NCBI RefSeq assembly: GCF_032931615.1
Contig: NZ_CP136760.1
Span: forward strand, 1 to 64,000
Reading direction: 5' to 3'
Origin: Palleronia sp. LCG004
GTDB lineage: Bacteria; Pseudomonadota; Alphaproteobacteria; Rhodobacterales; Rhodobacteraceae
DNA: 64,000 nucleotides
Each line of letters opens with the position of its first letter. Within the stretch, counting starts at the first letter, position 1. A program made the translations under genes and the position numbers. The notes beneath the pieces were generated by a model. It did no database searches and was not told the origin of the DNA. It saw only the letters and a program-made list of their open reading frames with translations. Of this stretch, positions 51,557 to 60,132 are shown piece by piece.

Positions 51557-52737
51557 GCGTCCATGTCTTTCATGTCCAGGATTTCGGTGAGCGTCAGTTT
51601 TCGGCGGCAACGATCGGCGGTTGCGGCGGCGCGTTCGCGTGCATCGATCCGCTCCCAATGGGAAAAATCGACCTTCGCCTCATGGGATGCCAGCAGGGCG
51701 GCACCGGGTCTGGCGGGGTCGGGCCGCAGCTCGGCGAGGAGCCGGGCCGCGACGGTCTGGGCATCGGCGCGCGCCTTCGGAATGGCGCCCGAGGGTCCGT
51801 TGGCGAACCAGCCCGTGGCATAGAGGCCGGGAGCCAGGCGCGTCGCCGCACCGCATTCGCGCAGCAGCCCCGCGCGGTCGAGGCCGCCGGCATGGTCGAA
51901 TCCGATGGCCGTGACGATCGCGCTGGCCTGCAGGACGCGGGGGCCGGCGGAGCCTTCGACGGTGACGTCGAGGCCCTGAGCCGCCGGCGCGATCGACGTC
52001 GGGACCGTGGCGAAGTTCAGGAGCACGGGCAGGGCACCCGGAACGTGCTCGGCCAGCAGGTCGGGCGGCACCGGCTGGCTGTCCGATATCTCGAGGGCGA
52101 TGCCGGAGAGGCGGACGATCTCCTTGAGCATTGCGGGATCGAACCGCGCCGCCGCCAGAGGGGACCGGGAAACGAGGGTGATCTTGCGGAAGCGCTGGCG
52201 CGCCAGCCATTCGGTGGGGCCGGGGCCGAGATCGCTGCCGGCAAGCTCCGCGGGGGTCTTGGACAGCAGGCGCAGGATGTCCATCGCGACGTTGCCGCCG
52301 CCGATGATCATCGGCTCGGGCCCGAGTTCGGGCAGCGCCTCGGCGGCGGGATGTTCGTTCAGCGCACGGGTCAGCGCGCCCGAGCCGACGATCCCGGGCA
52401 GGGTGTCGCCCGGAATTCCCAGGGAGCGGTCGCCCGACAGGCCCGCGGCCAGGACGACCGCGTCGAACCCCTCCCGCAGCGTCTCGAGCGGCATGTCGCG
52501 CCCGACGTCGATGTTGCCGTGGAAGCGGGCACCCTGCCGGGTGAAGACCCGTTCGAACTGCCTCGCGATCCCCTTGGTGCCCTGATGGTCCGCCGCCACG
52601 CCGTAGCGCAGCAGCCCGTAGGGCACGGGCAGGGCATCGAGCACGTCGACTTCCAGCGTCGGGTCCGCCTTGAGTAAAGCCTGGGCCAGGTAGCAGCCCG
52701 ACGGGCCGGCTCCCACGATTGCGATCTTGCCGGTCAT
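51553..52737 (-). CDS. FAD/NADP-dependent ferredoxin (flavodoxin) reductase, FprA/adrenodoxin reductase-like
   Basis: A 394-residue NADPH-dependent flavoprotein. The FAD motif is IAIVGAGPSGCYLAQAL, followed by VPYGLLRYGVAADHQGTK, the signature of the adrenodoxin reductase family; the NADPH motif IIGGGNVAMDILR is in the middle, and the FAD-closing ATGWFANGPSGAIPKARADA near the end. It is shorter than mycobacterial FprA (456) and lacks any fused ferredoxin. It lies 24 bases after the IclR gene and overlaps the flavodoxin, so NADPH to flavodoxin transfer is the natural role, feeding the oxygenase transcribed in the opposite direction. Confidence 0.9.
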   Translation of the reverse strand: MTGKIAIVGAGPSGCYLAQALLKADPTLEVDVLDALPVPYGLLRYGVAADHQGTKGIARQFERVFTRQGARFHGNIDVGRDMPLETLREGFDAVVLAAGLSGDRSLGIPGDTLPGIVGSGALTRALNEHPAAEALPELGPEPMIIGGGNVAMDILRLLSKTPAELAGSDLGPGPTEWLARQRFRKITLVSRSPLAAARFDPAMLKEIVRLSGIALEISDSQPVPPDLLAEHVPGALPVLLNFATVPTSIAPAAQGLDVTVEGSAGPRVLQASAIVTAIGFDHAGGLDRAGLLRECGAATRLAPGLYATGWFANGPSGAIPKARADAQTVAARLLAELRPDPARPGAALLASHEAKVDFSHWERIDARERAAATADRCRRKLTLTEILDMKDMDA

Positions 52738-52761
52738 GTTGTCTCCGAAGATTGCGCCATG

Positions 52762-53538
52762 TCAGAAATCCTGCACGGATCGATGTCCGCGCAGGCTGCG
52801 GGCCGTCTGCCGCAGGATGTTCAGGACCCGCTCGCATTCGGCCTCGTTCGCCGCCGTCTCGGTCGGCAGCGTGGTGCCGATCGCCGTCGGCGTGGGATCG
52901 ACGCCGGCGACCGGAACGGCCAGGGCGGTCACGCCCATCTCGAACTCGTCGCGGACGAGCGCATAGCCCTGCTCGGCCGCCCGGGCGATCTTTGCGCGGA
53001 GCGAGGCGGGGTCGAGATCGGTGGCCTCGGTGTGCCGCTCGCCGCCGCCGCGCTCCAGCAGCTGGTCGAGATCCTCGGGCGGGGCGGCGGCCAGGATCAT
53101 CCGTCCCACCGCCGTGCCGAGCAGCGGGATCGAGCTGCCGACCACGAAGCCGATCGACAGCCGCGAGCCCGGCATGGCCGATTGCGCGACATATATCGCC
53201 CGGCCCCGGTCGCGCATGGCCATGAAGATCTCGCCGCCCAGTTCGCTGGCATGGATGTTCAGAACCGGCTGCACCGCCCGGCCAAATTCGTTGGCCGCCA
53301 GATAGCCGCCCGCCAGCGAGAGGATCCGCGGCGTCAGGCCCAGATCGCGGTCGTTCTGGGACAGATACCCCGCCTCGACCAGGGTCAGGCAGAGACGCCG
53401 CACCGTGGCGCGATCCAGCCCGGTCCGCCTTGTGATGGCGGCCATGGACAGGGTCCTGTCGCCGGCGGCGAAGCATTCGAGGACCCTGAGGCCCTTGGCG
53501 AATGTCGAGGCGCCGACGGATGCATCACGTCCAGCCAA
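52762..53538 (-). CDS. IclR-family regulator of the Rieske/flavodoxin cluster
   Basis: An IclR regulator of 258 residues from a TTG at 53538, which has AAAGGA eight bases ahead; a GTG at 53565 would add nine residues but lacks such a site. The winged helix is GLRVLECFAAGDRTLSMAAITRRTGLDRATVRRLCLTLVEAGYL, with the effector domain from about residue 85. It heads the reductase/flavodoxin unit and is divergent from the Rieske protein. The 40-bp palindrome between them is its probable operator. It resembles PcaU/PobR-type regulators of aromatic degradation. Confidence 0.88.
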   Translation of the reverse strand: MAGRDASVGASTFAKGLRVLECFAAGDRTLSMAAITRRTGLDRATVRRLCLTLVEAGYLSQNDRDLGLTPRILSLAGGYLAANEFGRAVQPVLNIHASELGGEIFMAMRDRGRAIYVAQSAMPGSRLSIGFVVGSSIPLLGTAVGRMILAAAPPEDLDQLLERGGGERHTEATDLDPASLRAKIARAAEQGYALVRDEFEMGVTALAVPVAGVDPTPTAIGTTLPTETAANEAECERVLNILRQTARSLRGHRSVQDF

Positions 53539-53609
53539 AGCGAAATCCTTTCTCAGCGGTCCCACCGCATGCGGCGATCATAGCGATTGACAACGGACGA
53601 TCACAAGGT

Positions 53610-53649
53610 AAAGTTCGTATATCGCACTAATGTGCTAATAACGCACTTT
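53610..53649. promoter_or_regulatory. 40-bp imperfect palindrome, probable IclR operator
   Basis: The dyad has the form AAAGTnCGT-N3-T-N-GCAC-N4-GTGC-N-A-N3-ACGnACTTT, matching at 14 of 20 positions per arm, centred between the divergent IclR and Rieske genes. It ends 35 bases before the Rieske start. It could control both transcripts. A TTGACA at 53587 may be a -35 element for the rightward unit. Confidence 0.6.
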
Positions 53650-53684
53650 CCACCATGCTGCAACCCCGACAGGAGACGGTGCCC

Positions 53685-54095
53685 ATGACCCAGCAGAGCC
53701 CCATGACCGCGGATCGCGAGGACTGGGTTGAGATCGCGTCCGCATCCGATCTGGCGGGCGCACGCCCGGTGATCCCGGTCGACCTGGACGGTCAACGGAT
53801 GGTCCTGTTCCGCGACGAGGAGGGGCGACTGGGGCTGATCGGGCGGCATTGTCCGCATCGCGGGGCCGACCTGTGCTTTGGGCGGCGCGAGGATAACGGT
53901 CTGCGCTGCCCCTTCCACGGGTGGCATTTCGACCATACCGGTCAATGCACCGAGCAGCCGGCGGAGCCGCTCGATTCGACGATGTACCAGACGATCCGCC
54001 TGCCCAGTTTCACCGTCGTCGAGCATGCGGGCCGGATCCACGCCTATGTCGGGTCGGGCACGGCCCCGGCCTTTCCCGCCTCGGCGGACACCTGA
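53685..54095 (+). CDS. Stand-alone Rieske [2Fe-2S] protein, likely the split-off Rieske half of an oxygenase
   Basis: A 136-residue Rieske protein. The cluster ligands are Cys56/His58 (CPHRGA) and Cys75/His78 (CPFHGWHF). Unlike ferredoxin subunits, the surrounding sequence (RHCPHRGADLCFGR, CTEQPAEPLDS, VVEHAGRIHAYVG) is that of the N-terminal half of phthalate dioxygenase-type oxygenase subunits, not of BphF-like ferredoxins. The ATG at 53685 has AGGAG nine bases ahead; an ATG at 53655 is possible. The following gene encodes an oxygenase catalytic subunit whose own Rieske ligands are missing, so the two proteins together would make one functional alpha unit. Confidence 0.88.
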   Translation: MTQQSPMTADREDWVEIASASDLAGARPVIPVDLDGQRMVLFRDEEGRLGLIGRHCPHRGADLCFGRREDNGLRCPFHGWHFDHTGQCTEQPAEPLDSTMYQTIRLPSFTVVEHAGRIHAYVGSGTAPAFPASADT

Positions 54096-54110
54096 ACCAG
54101 GAGCTAACCC

Positions 54111-55352
54111 ATGATCACGCAAAAGCTGAACGACCAGATCACCCGCATCGGCCCGGGATCGTCCGCCGGCGCGGTGCATCGCACCTACTGGCAGCCGGCG
54201 GCCCTGACCGACGAGCTGCCCTCGGGCGATCCGGACGGTGCCGTCACCCTTCCCGTCAACCTGCTGGGCGAACGCCTGGTGATGGTGCGCGACGCCGCCG
54301 GTGCGCTGGTCCTGCGCCAGCGCGAGGCGGCCGCGGACGAGCCGCCGGCGTTCCATCCCGCCGCCGCCGACATCCGGATCGTCGAAGACGGTCCCAGCTA
54401 TCCGGTGGTCGAGAAGAAGGGCATCCTGTTCGCCTTCCTGGGCGACGGAGAGCCGCCGGAATTCCCGAACTTCGACTGCTTCCGCGCCCCTGACAGCCAT
54501 GTCTTCGCCTTCAAGGGCCTGTGGGAATGCAACTGGCTGCAGGCGCTCGAGATCGGCATCGACCCGGCCCATGCCTCGTTCCTGCACCGCTTCCTGCAGG
54601 ACGAGGATCCCGACGACAGCTACGGCAAGCAGTTCCGCGACAAGGCGGCCCATACCGACATGCCGATGACCCAGGTGCTGCGCGAGTATCCCCGCCCCGA
54701 CATCGAGGTGGACGAGACGGAGTTCGGCCTGAAGATCACCGCCCTGCGCCACATGGACAACGACCTGACCCATGTGCGCGTGACCAACCAGATCTTCCCC
54801 TCGGCGATCTGCATCCCGATGTCGCGGGAGATGATCATCACCCAGTGGCATGTCCCCGTCGATGACGAGACGTGCTACTGGTACACGCTGTTCACCAGCT
54901 TCCAGAACCCCGTGAACAAGGACGTCATGCGGGCGCAGCGCCTGAAGGAACATCGCCTGCCCGACTACGCGCCGCTGAAGAACCGGTCGAACGACTACCA
55001 TTTCGACCCCGAGGAACAGGCGACGCAGACCTATACGGGCATGGGTCTCGACATCAACGTCCACGACCAGTGGGCGGTCGAGGGACTGGGCGCGATCCAG
55101 GACCGCACCCGCGAGCATCTGGGCCGTGGCGATGCCGCGATCATCCGCTACCGGCTGATGCTGCGCCGCGCGATGAAGGCGCTCGAGGCGGGGCGTCCGG
55201 GTGCCTTGCCGATGCAGGACCGCGACGCCGCACGCCGGATCGTGGGGCCGCTGTCGAACGATGCCATCGCCAGCACCTCGGACTGGGTCGCGGCCAGCGC
55301 GCAGAGCGACATGGAGCGGCGCGCGGCCTGTCCCTGGGACGCCACGGTTTGA
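54111..55352 (+). CDS. Rieske oxygenase catalytic subunit lacking its Rieske cluster site
   Basis: A 413-residue protein with the catalytic domain of phthalate dioxygenase-type ring-hydroxylating oxygenases. The mononuclear iron site is intact: Asp151, His154 and His159 in LEIGIDPAHASFLHR, and the C-terminal DRTREHLGRGDAAII is typical. The N-terminus keeps the outer beta strands (RIGPGSSAGAVHRTYWQPA, LLGERLVMVRD, GILFAFLGDG), but the loops with CxH and CxxH are deleted; the first Cys is at 123. Electrons must therefore come from a separate Rieske protein, most likely the one encoded 15 bases upstream. A similar division of labour is known for the caffeine N-demethylase NdmC. The substrate is unknown. 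Confidence 0.85.
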   Translation: MITQKLNDQITRIGPGSSAGAVHRTYWQPAALTDELPSGDPDGAVTLPVNLLGERLVMVRDAAGALVLRQREAAADEPPAFHPAAADIRIVEDGPSYPVVEKKGILFAFLGDGEPPEFPNFDCFRAPDSHVFAFKGLWECNWLQALEIGIDPAHASFLHRFLQDEDPDDSYGKQFRDKAAHTDMPMTQVLREYPRPDIEVDETEFGLKITALRHMDNDLTHVRVTNQIFPSAICIPMSREMIITQWHVPVDDETCYWYTLFTSFQNPVNKDVMRAQRLKEHRLPDYAPLKNRSNDYHFDPEEQATQTYTGMGLDINVHDQWAVEGLGAIQDRTREHLGRGDAAIIRYRLMLRRAMKALEAGRPGALPMQDRDAARRIVGPLSNDAIASTSDWVAASAQSDMERRAACPWDATV

Positions 55353-55366
55353 CCGATCGAGGGCGC

Positions 55367-55777
55367 ATGGGGGGCGACCGCATCGCGGCCCCGCTGACGG
55401 GGCTGGCCGAGGGAACGGCCTTCGAGGACATCCTCGACGGCTATTTCACGCTGCGCGAATCTGTCCGTCAGATGATGGTGCGCAACGGGTTCGGGCAGGC
55501 CGTCTTCACCCTGCATCATGCCCCGTTGATCGAGGTTCCGGGGCTTGCCGAGACGGCGGCCGTGCCGCTGCATCTGCGGCCGGCGCATTCGGGCCTCGTC
55601 ACCCGGCTGTCCCTCACGGTGACCCTGCAGCCGGACCTGCGGTTGCAGGGGGCCGGGCTCTGGAGCTGGACCGATCCGCGCCCGGATCCGGGCCTGCCCG
55701 CCGATATCCGCCTGGGCGAGCCGGCCTTCATCGCCGGAACCGGCTGGACGGAGCCGGGCCTGTGGTTCAGCGCCTGA
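55367..55777 (+). CDS. Small protein of unknown function in the Rieske operon
   Basis: A 136-residue protein that I do not recognise. The ATG at 55367 has GAGGG a few bases ahead and lies 14 bases after the oxygenase stop, so it is in the same transcript. It has no Cys, no signal peptide and no membrane segment; it is rich in Leu, Pro and Gly with alternating hydrophobic strands (LTVTLQPDLRLQGAGLWSW) and three Trp in its last third, suggesting a small beta-rich fold. A structural or beta-like oxygenase partner is one possibility. Confidence 0.65.
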   Translation: MGGDRIAAPLTGLAEGTAFEDILDGYFTLRESVRQMMVRNGFGQAVFTLHHAPLIEVPGLAETAAVPLHLRPAHSGLVTRLSLTVTLQPDLRLQGAGLWSWTDPRPDPGLPADIRLGEPAFIAGTGWTEPGLWFSA

Positions 55778-55784
55778 GGCGGGA

Positions 55785-56597
55785 TCACTCCTGAAGGCGC
55801 AGCGTCGCCTTGTGAAGCAGGGAGGTCGCGTCCGACGCGGCCTCCTGAAGGCGGACCAGATGGCGGGCCGCGAACTCGCCGACGGACAGATATTCCGCCG
55901 ACCATGAAACGCTGAGGCAGGCCACGATCACCCCGTCCTGAAGCACCGGCATGCCGATCGCGCGCATTCCGGGCGCCAGCTTCGAATCCGCGGCGCGATA
56001 TCCCGGCGCGCGCACCGCGTAGCCATCGGCCCGCACCTGCTGCACGATCCGCTCGACCTCGTCCATGTCCAGGGCCAGCCGGTCGAGCCGGTCGCCCGAG
56101 CTCAGCAGCCGGTTGAGCAGCGTCCGCCGCGCGCCGTCCTCCATGAAGGCGAGCCAGGTCCGCCCGACGGCCGATTGCAGCACATGCACCTGGTAGCCCG
56201 AGGTGATCAGGTCGACCGGGTAGGGGGATTGCCGCCGCGTGGTCTCGCAGACCGCCATCTTGTCGCCATCGAGAACGGCCACGTCGGCCGGCCAGGAAAT
56301 GTCCTGCGTCAACCGTTCGACGGCGGGCGCGATGGTGTCGGCCAGCCGGGACAGCCACGCCATGCTGCGGTTGCTGACCGGGCTCAGCGAGTTGATGCGG
56401 TAGAGCCCGTCGTCCAGCCAGCGCCGCACGAAGCCCTCCTGCTCGAGCGTCCCGAGCAGGCGCAGGATCGAAGGGCGCGAGAACCCCGTCGCATGGTGCA
56501 GCTGCGCGAGCGACATGGCACCGCTGCGGCTGATCAGGGTCAGCACGGTCAGGCCGCGGGACAGGGCCTGCACTGTTTCTGGCGTTCGTCCGCTCAT
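55785..56597 (-). CDS. IclR-family transcriptional regulator (second of this island)
   Basis: A 270-residue IclR regulator. Helix-turn-helix: GLTVLTLISRSGAMSLAQLHHATGFSRPSILRLLGTLEQEGFV; effector domain from about residue 85 with AVLDGDKMAVCETTRR and the late ACLSVSWSAEYL. It is convergent with the small orphan gene (seven-base gap) and divergent from the Tau-type transporter operon. A 15-bp palindrome in the divergent gap is its likely site. It differs clearly in sequence from the IclR protein encoded at 52762, so the two probably sense different compounds. Confidence 0.9.
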   Translation of the reverse strand: MSGRTPETVQALSRGLTVLTLISRSGAMSLAQLHHATGFSRPSILRLLGTLEQEGFVRRWLDDGLYRINSLSPVSNRSMAWLSRLADTIAPAVERLTQDISWPADVAVLDGDKMAVCETTRRQSPYPVDLITSGYQVHVLQSAVGRTWLAFMEDGARRTLLNRLLSSGDRLDRLALDMDEVERIVQQVRADGYAVRAPGYRAADSKLAPGMRAIGMPVLQDGVIVACLSVSWSAEYLSVGEFAARHLVRLQEAASDATSLLHKATLRLQE

Positions 56598-56642
56598 TGA
56601 GCCCAAATTTTCTGCTTCGCGAGGGTAGGTCGGGTCAGGGCA

Positions 56643-56657
56643 TTCCGCCCTGCGGAA
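56643..56657. promoter_or_regulatory. 15-bp palindrome between IclR and transporter genes
   Basis: TTCCGCCCTGCGGAA is a perfect inverted repeat (six-base arms, three-base centre), of the TTCC...GGAA type common for IclR operators. It lies 46 bases upstream of the IclR start and 66 bases upstream of the permease start. Confidence 0.5.
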
Positions 56658-56722
56658 AGGTGTGGTTCGGCGATACGGCACAACGGCCCGACGAGTCCAG
56701 TCTAGCTCAGCAAGTCGAGGGA

Positions 56723-57484
56723 ATGACGATGCAGGTCATCAGGGAGAAAATGAGCGGGATCACTCTGGTCGCAGGACTTCTGGTCCTGTGGGAGTTCTCG
56801 GCCCGGGTTCTGGTCGAGAACAGCCAGTCCTGGCCCCCCTTCACAGACGTGATGGCCACGCTTCTCGCCAGCCTCGGCGGCAGCGACCTTCTGAGCGCCA
56901 TGCTGGCCAGCCTGGGGCGCATGGCGGCGGGCTTCGTCATCGGCAGCGCCGTGGGAATCGCGATCGGCCTCGCGATGGGCCTCGCGGCCCCGGTGCGGGC
57001 ACTGCTCAACACCTTGGTGGAACTGCTGCGCCCGATACCGGCGGCGGCCATCATTCCACCGCTGATCTTCATCCTGGGCATCGACAACACCCTGAAGATC
57101 TTCATCATCAGCCTGGGCGTCTTCTTTCCGGTCGTGGTCAACACGCTGGCCGGCGCGATGACGGTGGACCCCACCTATCTGGAGGTCGCCCGCACCTTCA
57201 AGGCGGGCCGGGCCCGGACCCTGCGCCGGGTCCTGCTGCCGGCGGCGCTGCCCTACATCCTGGCCGGGATGCGGACGAGCCTCGCCCTCGCGCTGATCAC
57301 CACCGTCGTCGCCGAGATGATCGCCGGGTCCGGGGGCATCGGCTACTACATCATCAGCATGCAGTACGCCATGCGCGCCGACGACATGTATGCAGCCGTC
57401 ATCCTGCTCTCACTGACCGGATACGCGATGAACCTGCTGTTCCGCATGGTGGAAGGGCGGCTGCTCCACTGGACCGGAAAATGA
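56723..57484 (+). CDS. NitT/TauT-type ABC transporter permease 1 (SsuC/TauC-like)
   Basis: A 253-residue inner-membrane permease with six helices. The ATPase-docking loop is DPTYLEVARTFKAGRARTLRRVLLPAALPYILAGMR, and the RPIPAAAIIPPLIFILGI motif is diagnostic of the SsuC/TauC family. Start ATG at 56723 follows GAGGG; 56729 is an alternative. It is the first gene of the transporter operon. Unlike classical systems with one permease, a second, different permease follows the ATPase, so a heterodimer is likely. Confidence 0.92.
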   Translation: MTMQVIREKMSGITLVAGLLVLWEFSARVLVENSQSWPPFTDVMATLLASLGGSDLLSAMLASLGRMAAGFVIGSAVGIAIGLAMGLAAPVRALLNTLVELLRPIPAAAIIPPLIFILGIDNTLKIFIISLGVFFPVVVNTLAGAMTVDPTYLEVARTFKAGRARTLRRVLLPAALPYILAGMRTSLALALITTVVAEMIAGSGGIGYYIISMQYAMRADDMYAAVILLSLTGYAMNLLFRMVEGRLLHWTGK

Positions 57485-57525
57485 CCGCGCCCGCCGGCGG
57501 GACCGCGCAGCCAAGGAAGCCAGAC

Positions 57526-58346
<821 letters not shown>

Positions 58347-58350
<4 letters not shown>

Positions 58351-59102
58351 CCCGTGCATCGACCCTCCCGATGATCCTGGGGCCGGGATTCGTGGCCGCG
58401 CTGCTGCTGATCCTCGAGATCGCTTGCCGCAGCGGTGCGATCAGCCCCTACATGGTTCCCGCGCCGAGCGCGGTCGCGCTGACGCTGGTCGAGCTGGTGC
58501 GCGGCGGCGGCCTCCTCTCGCCACTGGCCCATACGCTGATGCTGCTGCTGTCGGGTTTCCTTCTGGCCTGCGTCACGGGCATCGGCCTGGGCGTGCTGAT
58601 GGGGCTCAGCCGCCGCGCCTACAACCTGTTCGAGCCGCTGGTCGAGGTCCTGCGTCCGATCCCGAAACCGGCTCTGCTGCCGCCCCTGATGCTGTTTCTC
58701 GGCTTCGGTGCCGAGATGAAGATCGTCGTCATCTGGCTATCGTCGCTGTTCCCGATCCTGATCAACACGATCGAGGGGGTGCGCAACACCGACCCGGTCC
58801 TGATCGAGACGGCCCGCACCTTCCATGTCGGGCGCACCCGGCGGATCTTTCGCATCATCCTGCCGGCCGCGGCACCGATGATCCTGACGGGAGCGAAGGT
58901 CGGGCTGGGCCTTGCGCTGGTCCTGGCCGTGCTGGCCGAGATGCTGGCCTCTTCGGGCGGGCTCGGGGCCGAGATCATCGACGCGCAACGCGCGTTCCGC
59001 CTGCCCGAAATGTACGCCTACATCGTGGTCGTCTCGATCGTGGGCATCGCCCAGACCGCGATCCTCCGCCTTCTCGAACGCAAGCTCGCCTTCTGGGCCT
59101 GA
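58347..59102 (+). CDS. NitT/TauT-type ABC transporter permease 2
   Basis: A 251-residue inner-membrane permease, clearly distinct from the one at 56723 but of the same family (RPIPKPALLPPLMLFLGFG; docking loop DPVLIETARTFHVGRTRRIFRIILPAAAPMIL). The likely start is a TTG at 58347 that overlaps the ATPase stop (TTGA); an ATG at 58371 would give a protein shorter by eight residues. Two unlike permeases with one ATPase suggest an asymmetric channel. Confidence 0.9.
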
Positions 59103-59146
59103 CCGACGGCCGCCCCTTCCACCTCCAAGCAACTCCAGGACATGCC

Positions 59147-60103
59147 ATGAAAAACCTCACCCTGCCCAGCCTGGCCGCCGTCACGGCGCTCATGGTTCTG
59201 CCCGCCACGGCCCAGGAGACGACCGAGCTGCGCGCCAGCCTGATCCCGATCTTCGATGTGATCCCCTACCACGCCGCCGAGGCGCAGGACTATTTCGCGC
59301 AGAACGGGCTGACGATGAACGACACCCCGTCCCAGGGCGGCGCGACCGGCATCCCGGCGCTGCTGTCGGGCAGCGTCGACATCGTCTTCACCAACATCGT
59401 GTCGATCCTGCAGGGTCTCGACAGCGGCCTGCCGCTGCAGATCATCGCCCCGGCCCAGAAGACCCAGGGGACCGAGCCCGACAATGCCGGGATCGTGGCC
59501 CGCAGCGACGCGCAGATCACGTCGGGGGCCGACCTGACCGGAAAGCGCGTCGGCGTGAATACACGCAACAACATCATCTGGCTCTATGCCCGCCACTGGA
59601 TCGACGCCACCGGCGGCGATTCCAGCCAGGTCACCTTCGTCGAGGTGCCGTTCCCGCAGATGCCCGACGCCGTGCTGAACGACCAGATCGATGCCGCCTT
59701 CGTCAGCCAGCCCTTCCTCGGCCGGCTGATGCAGGACGATGCGGTCGAGGTCGTCGGCTGGCCCTACGGCTTCGAGGACACCGCGACCGCGACCTCGTTC
59801 TACGTCGTCACCGACATGTTCGCCGAGGAGAACCCCGAGGCGGTGGACGGTTTCGTGCAGGCGCTGGAGCAGGGCATCGACTGGACCAACGAGAATTACG
59901 GCGACGAGGCCGCGATCGAGCTGGTGTCGGGCTACACCCAGATGGATCCGGCCGTGGTGTCAGCGATCATGGAAACGCCCTGGCAGTACAGCGCCGAGAT
60001 CGACACCGACTCCATCGAGAAGACGATGAACCTGATGGTCACCTACGAGCTGATCGACGCGCCTGTCGATGTGGACGCGGCCATCCGGACGCAATCGCGC
60101 TGA
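59147..60103 (+). CDS. NitT/TauT-type ABC transporter substrate-binding protein
   Basis: A 318-residue periplasmic binding protein of the SsuA/THI5-like/NMT1 fold. Signal peptide MKNLTLPSLAAVTALMVLPATAQ. The mature start RASLIPIFDVIPYHAAEAQDYFAQNGL and the GGATGIPALLSGSVDIVFTNIVSILQG segment are typical. It is last of the four transport genes, 44 bases after permease 2. Family members bind taurine, sulphonates, nitrate, pyrimidines and aromatic acids; the neighbouring enzymes suggest an aromatic or amine substrate here. Confidence 0.92.
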   Translation: MKNLTLPSLAAVTALMVLPATAQETTELRASLIPIFDVIPYHAAEAQDYFAQNGLTMNDTPSQGGATGIPALLSGSVDIVFTNIVSILQGLDSGLPLQIIAPAQKTQGTEPDNAGIVARSDAQITSGADLTGKRVGVNTRNNIIWLYARHWIDATGGDSSQVTFVEVPFPQMPDAVLNDQIDAAFVSQPFLGRLMQDDAVEVVGWPYGFEDTATATSFYVVTDMFAEENPEAVDGFVQALEQGIDWTNENYGDEAAIELVSGYTQMDPAVVSAIMETPWQYSAEIDTDSIEKTMNLMVTYELIDAPVDVDAAIRTQSR

Positions 60104-60132
60104 TCCACCGCCCCAAGGAAGCACACGACCCA

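Noticed and set aside
53685..55352. The two-gene Rieske oxygenase as one gene broken by a frameshift
   Set aside because: Each gene has its own ribosome binding site and start, they are separated by a 15-base gap after a proper stop, and the catalytic gene retains its own N-terminal strands. A single indel could not give this.
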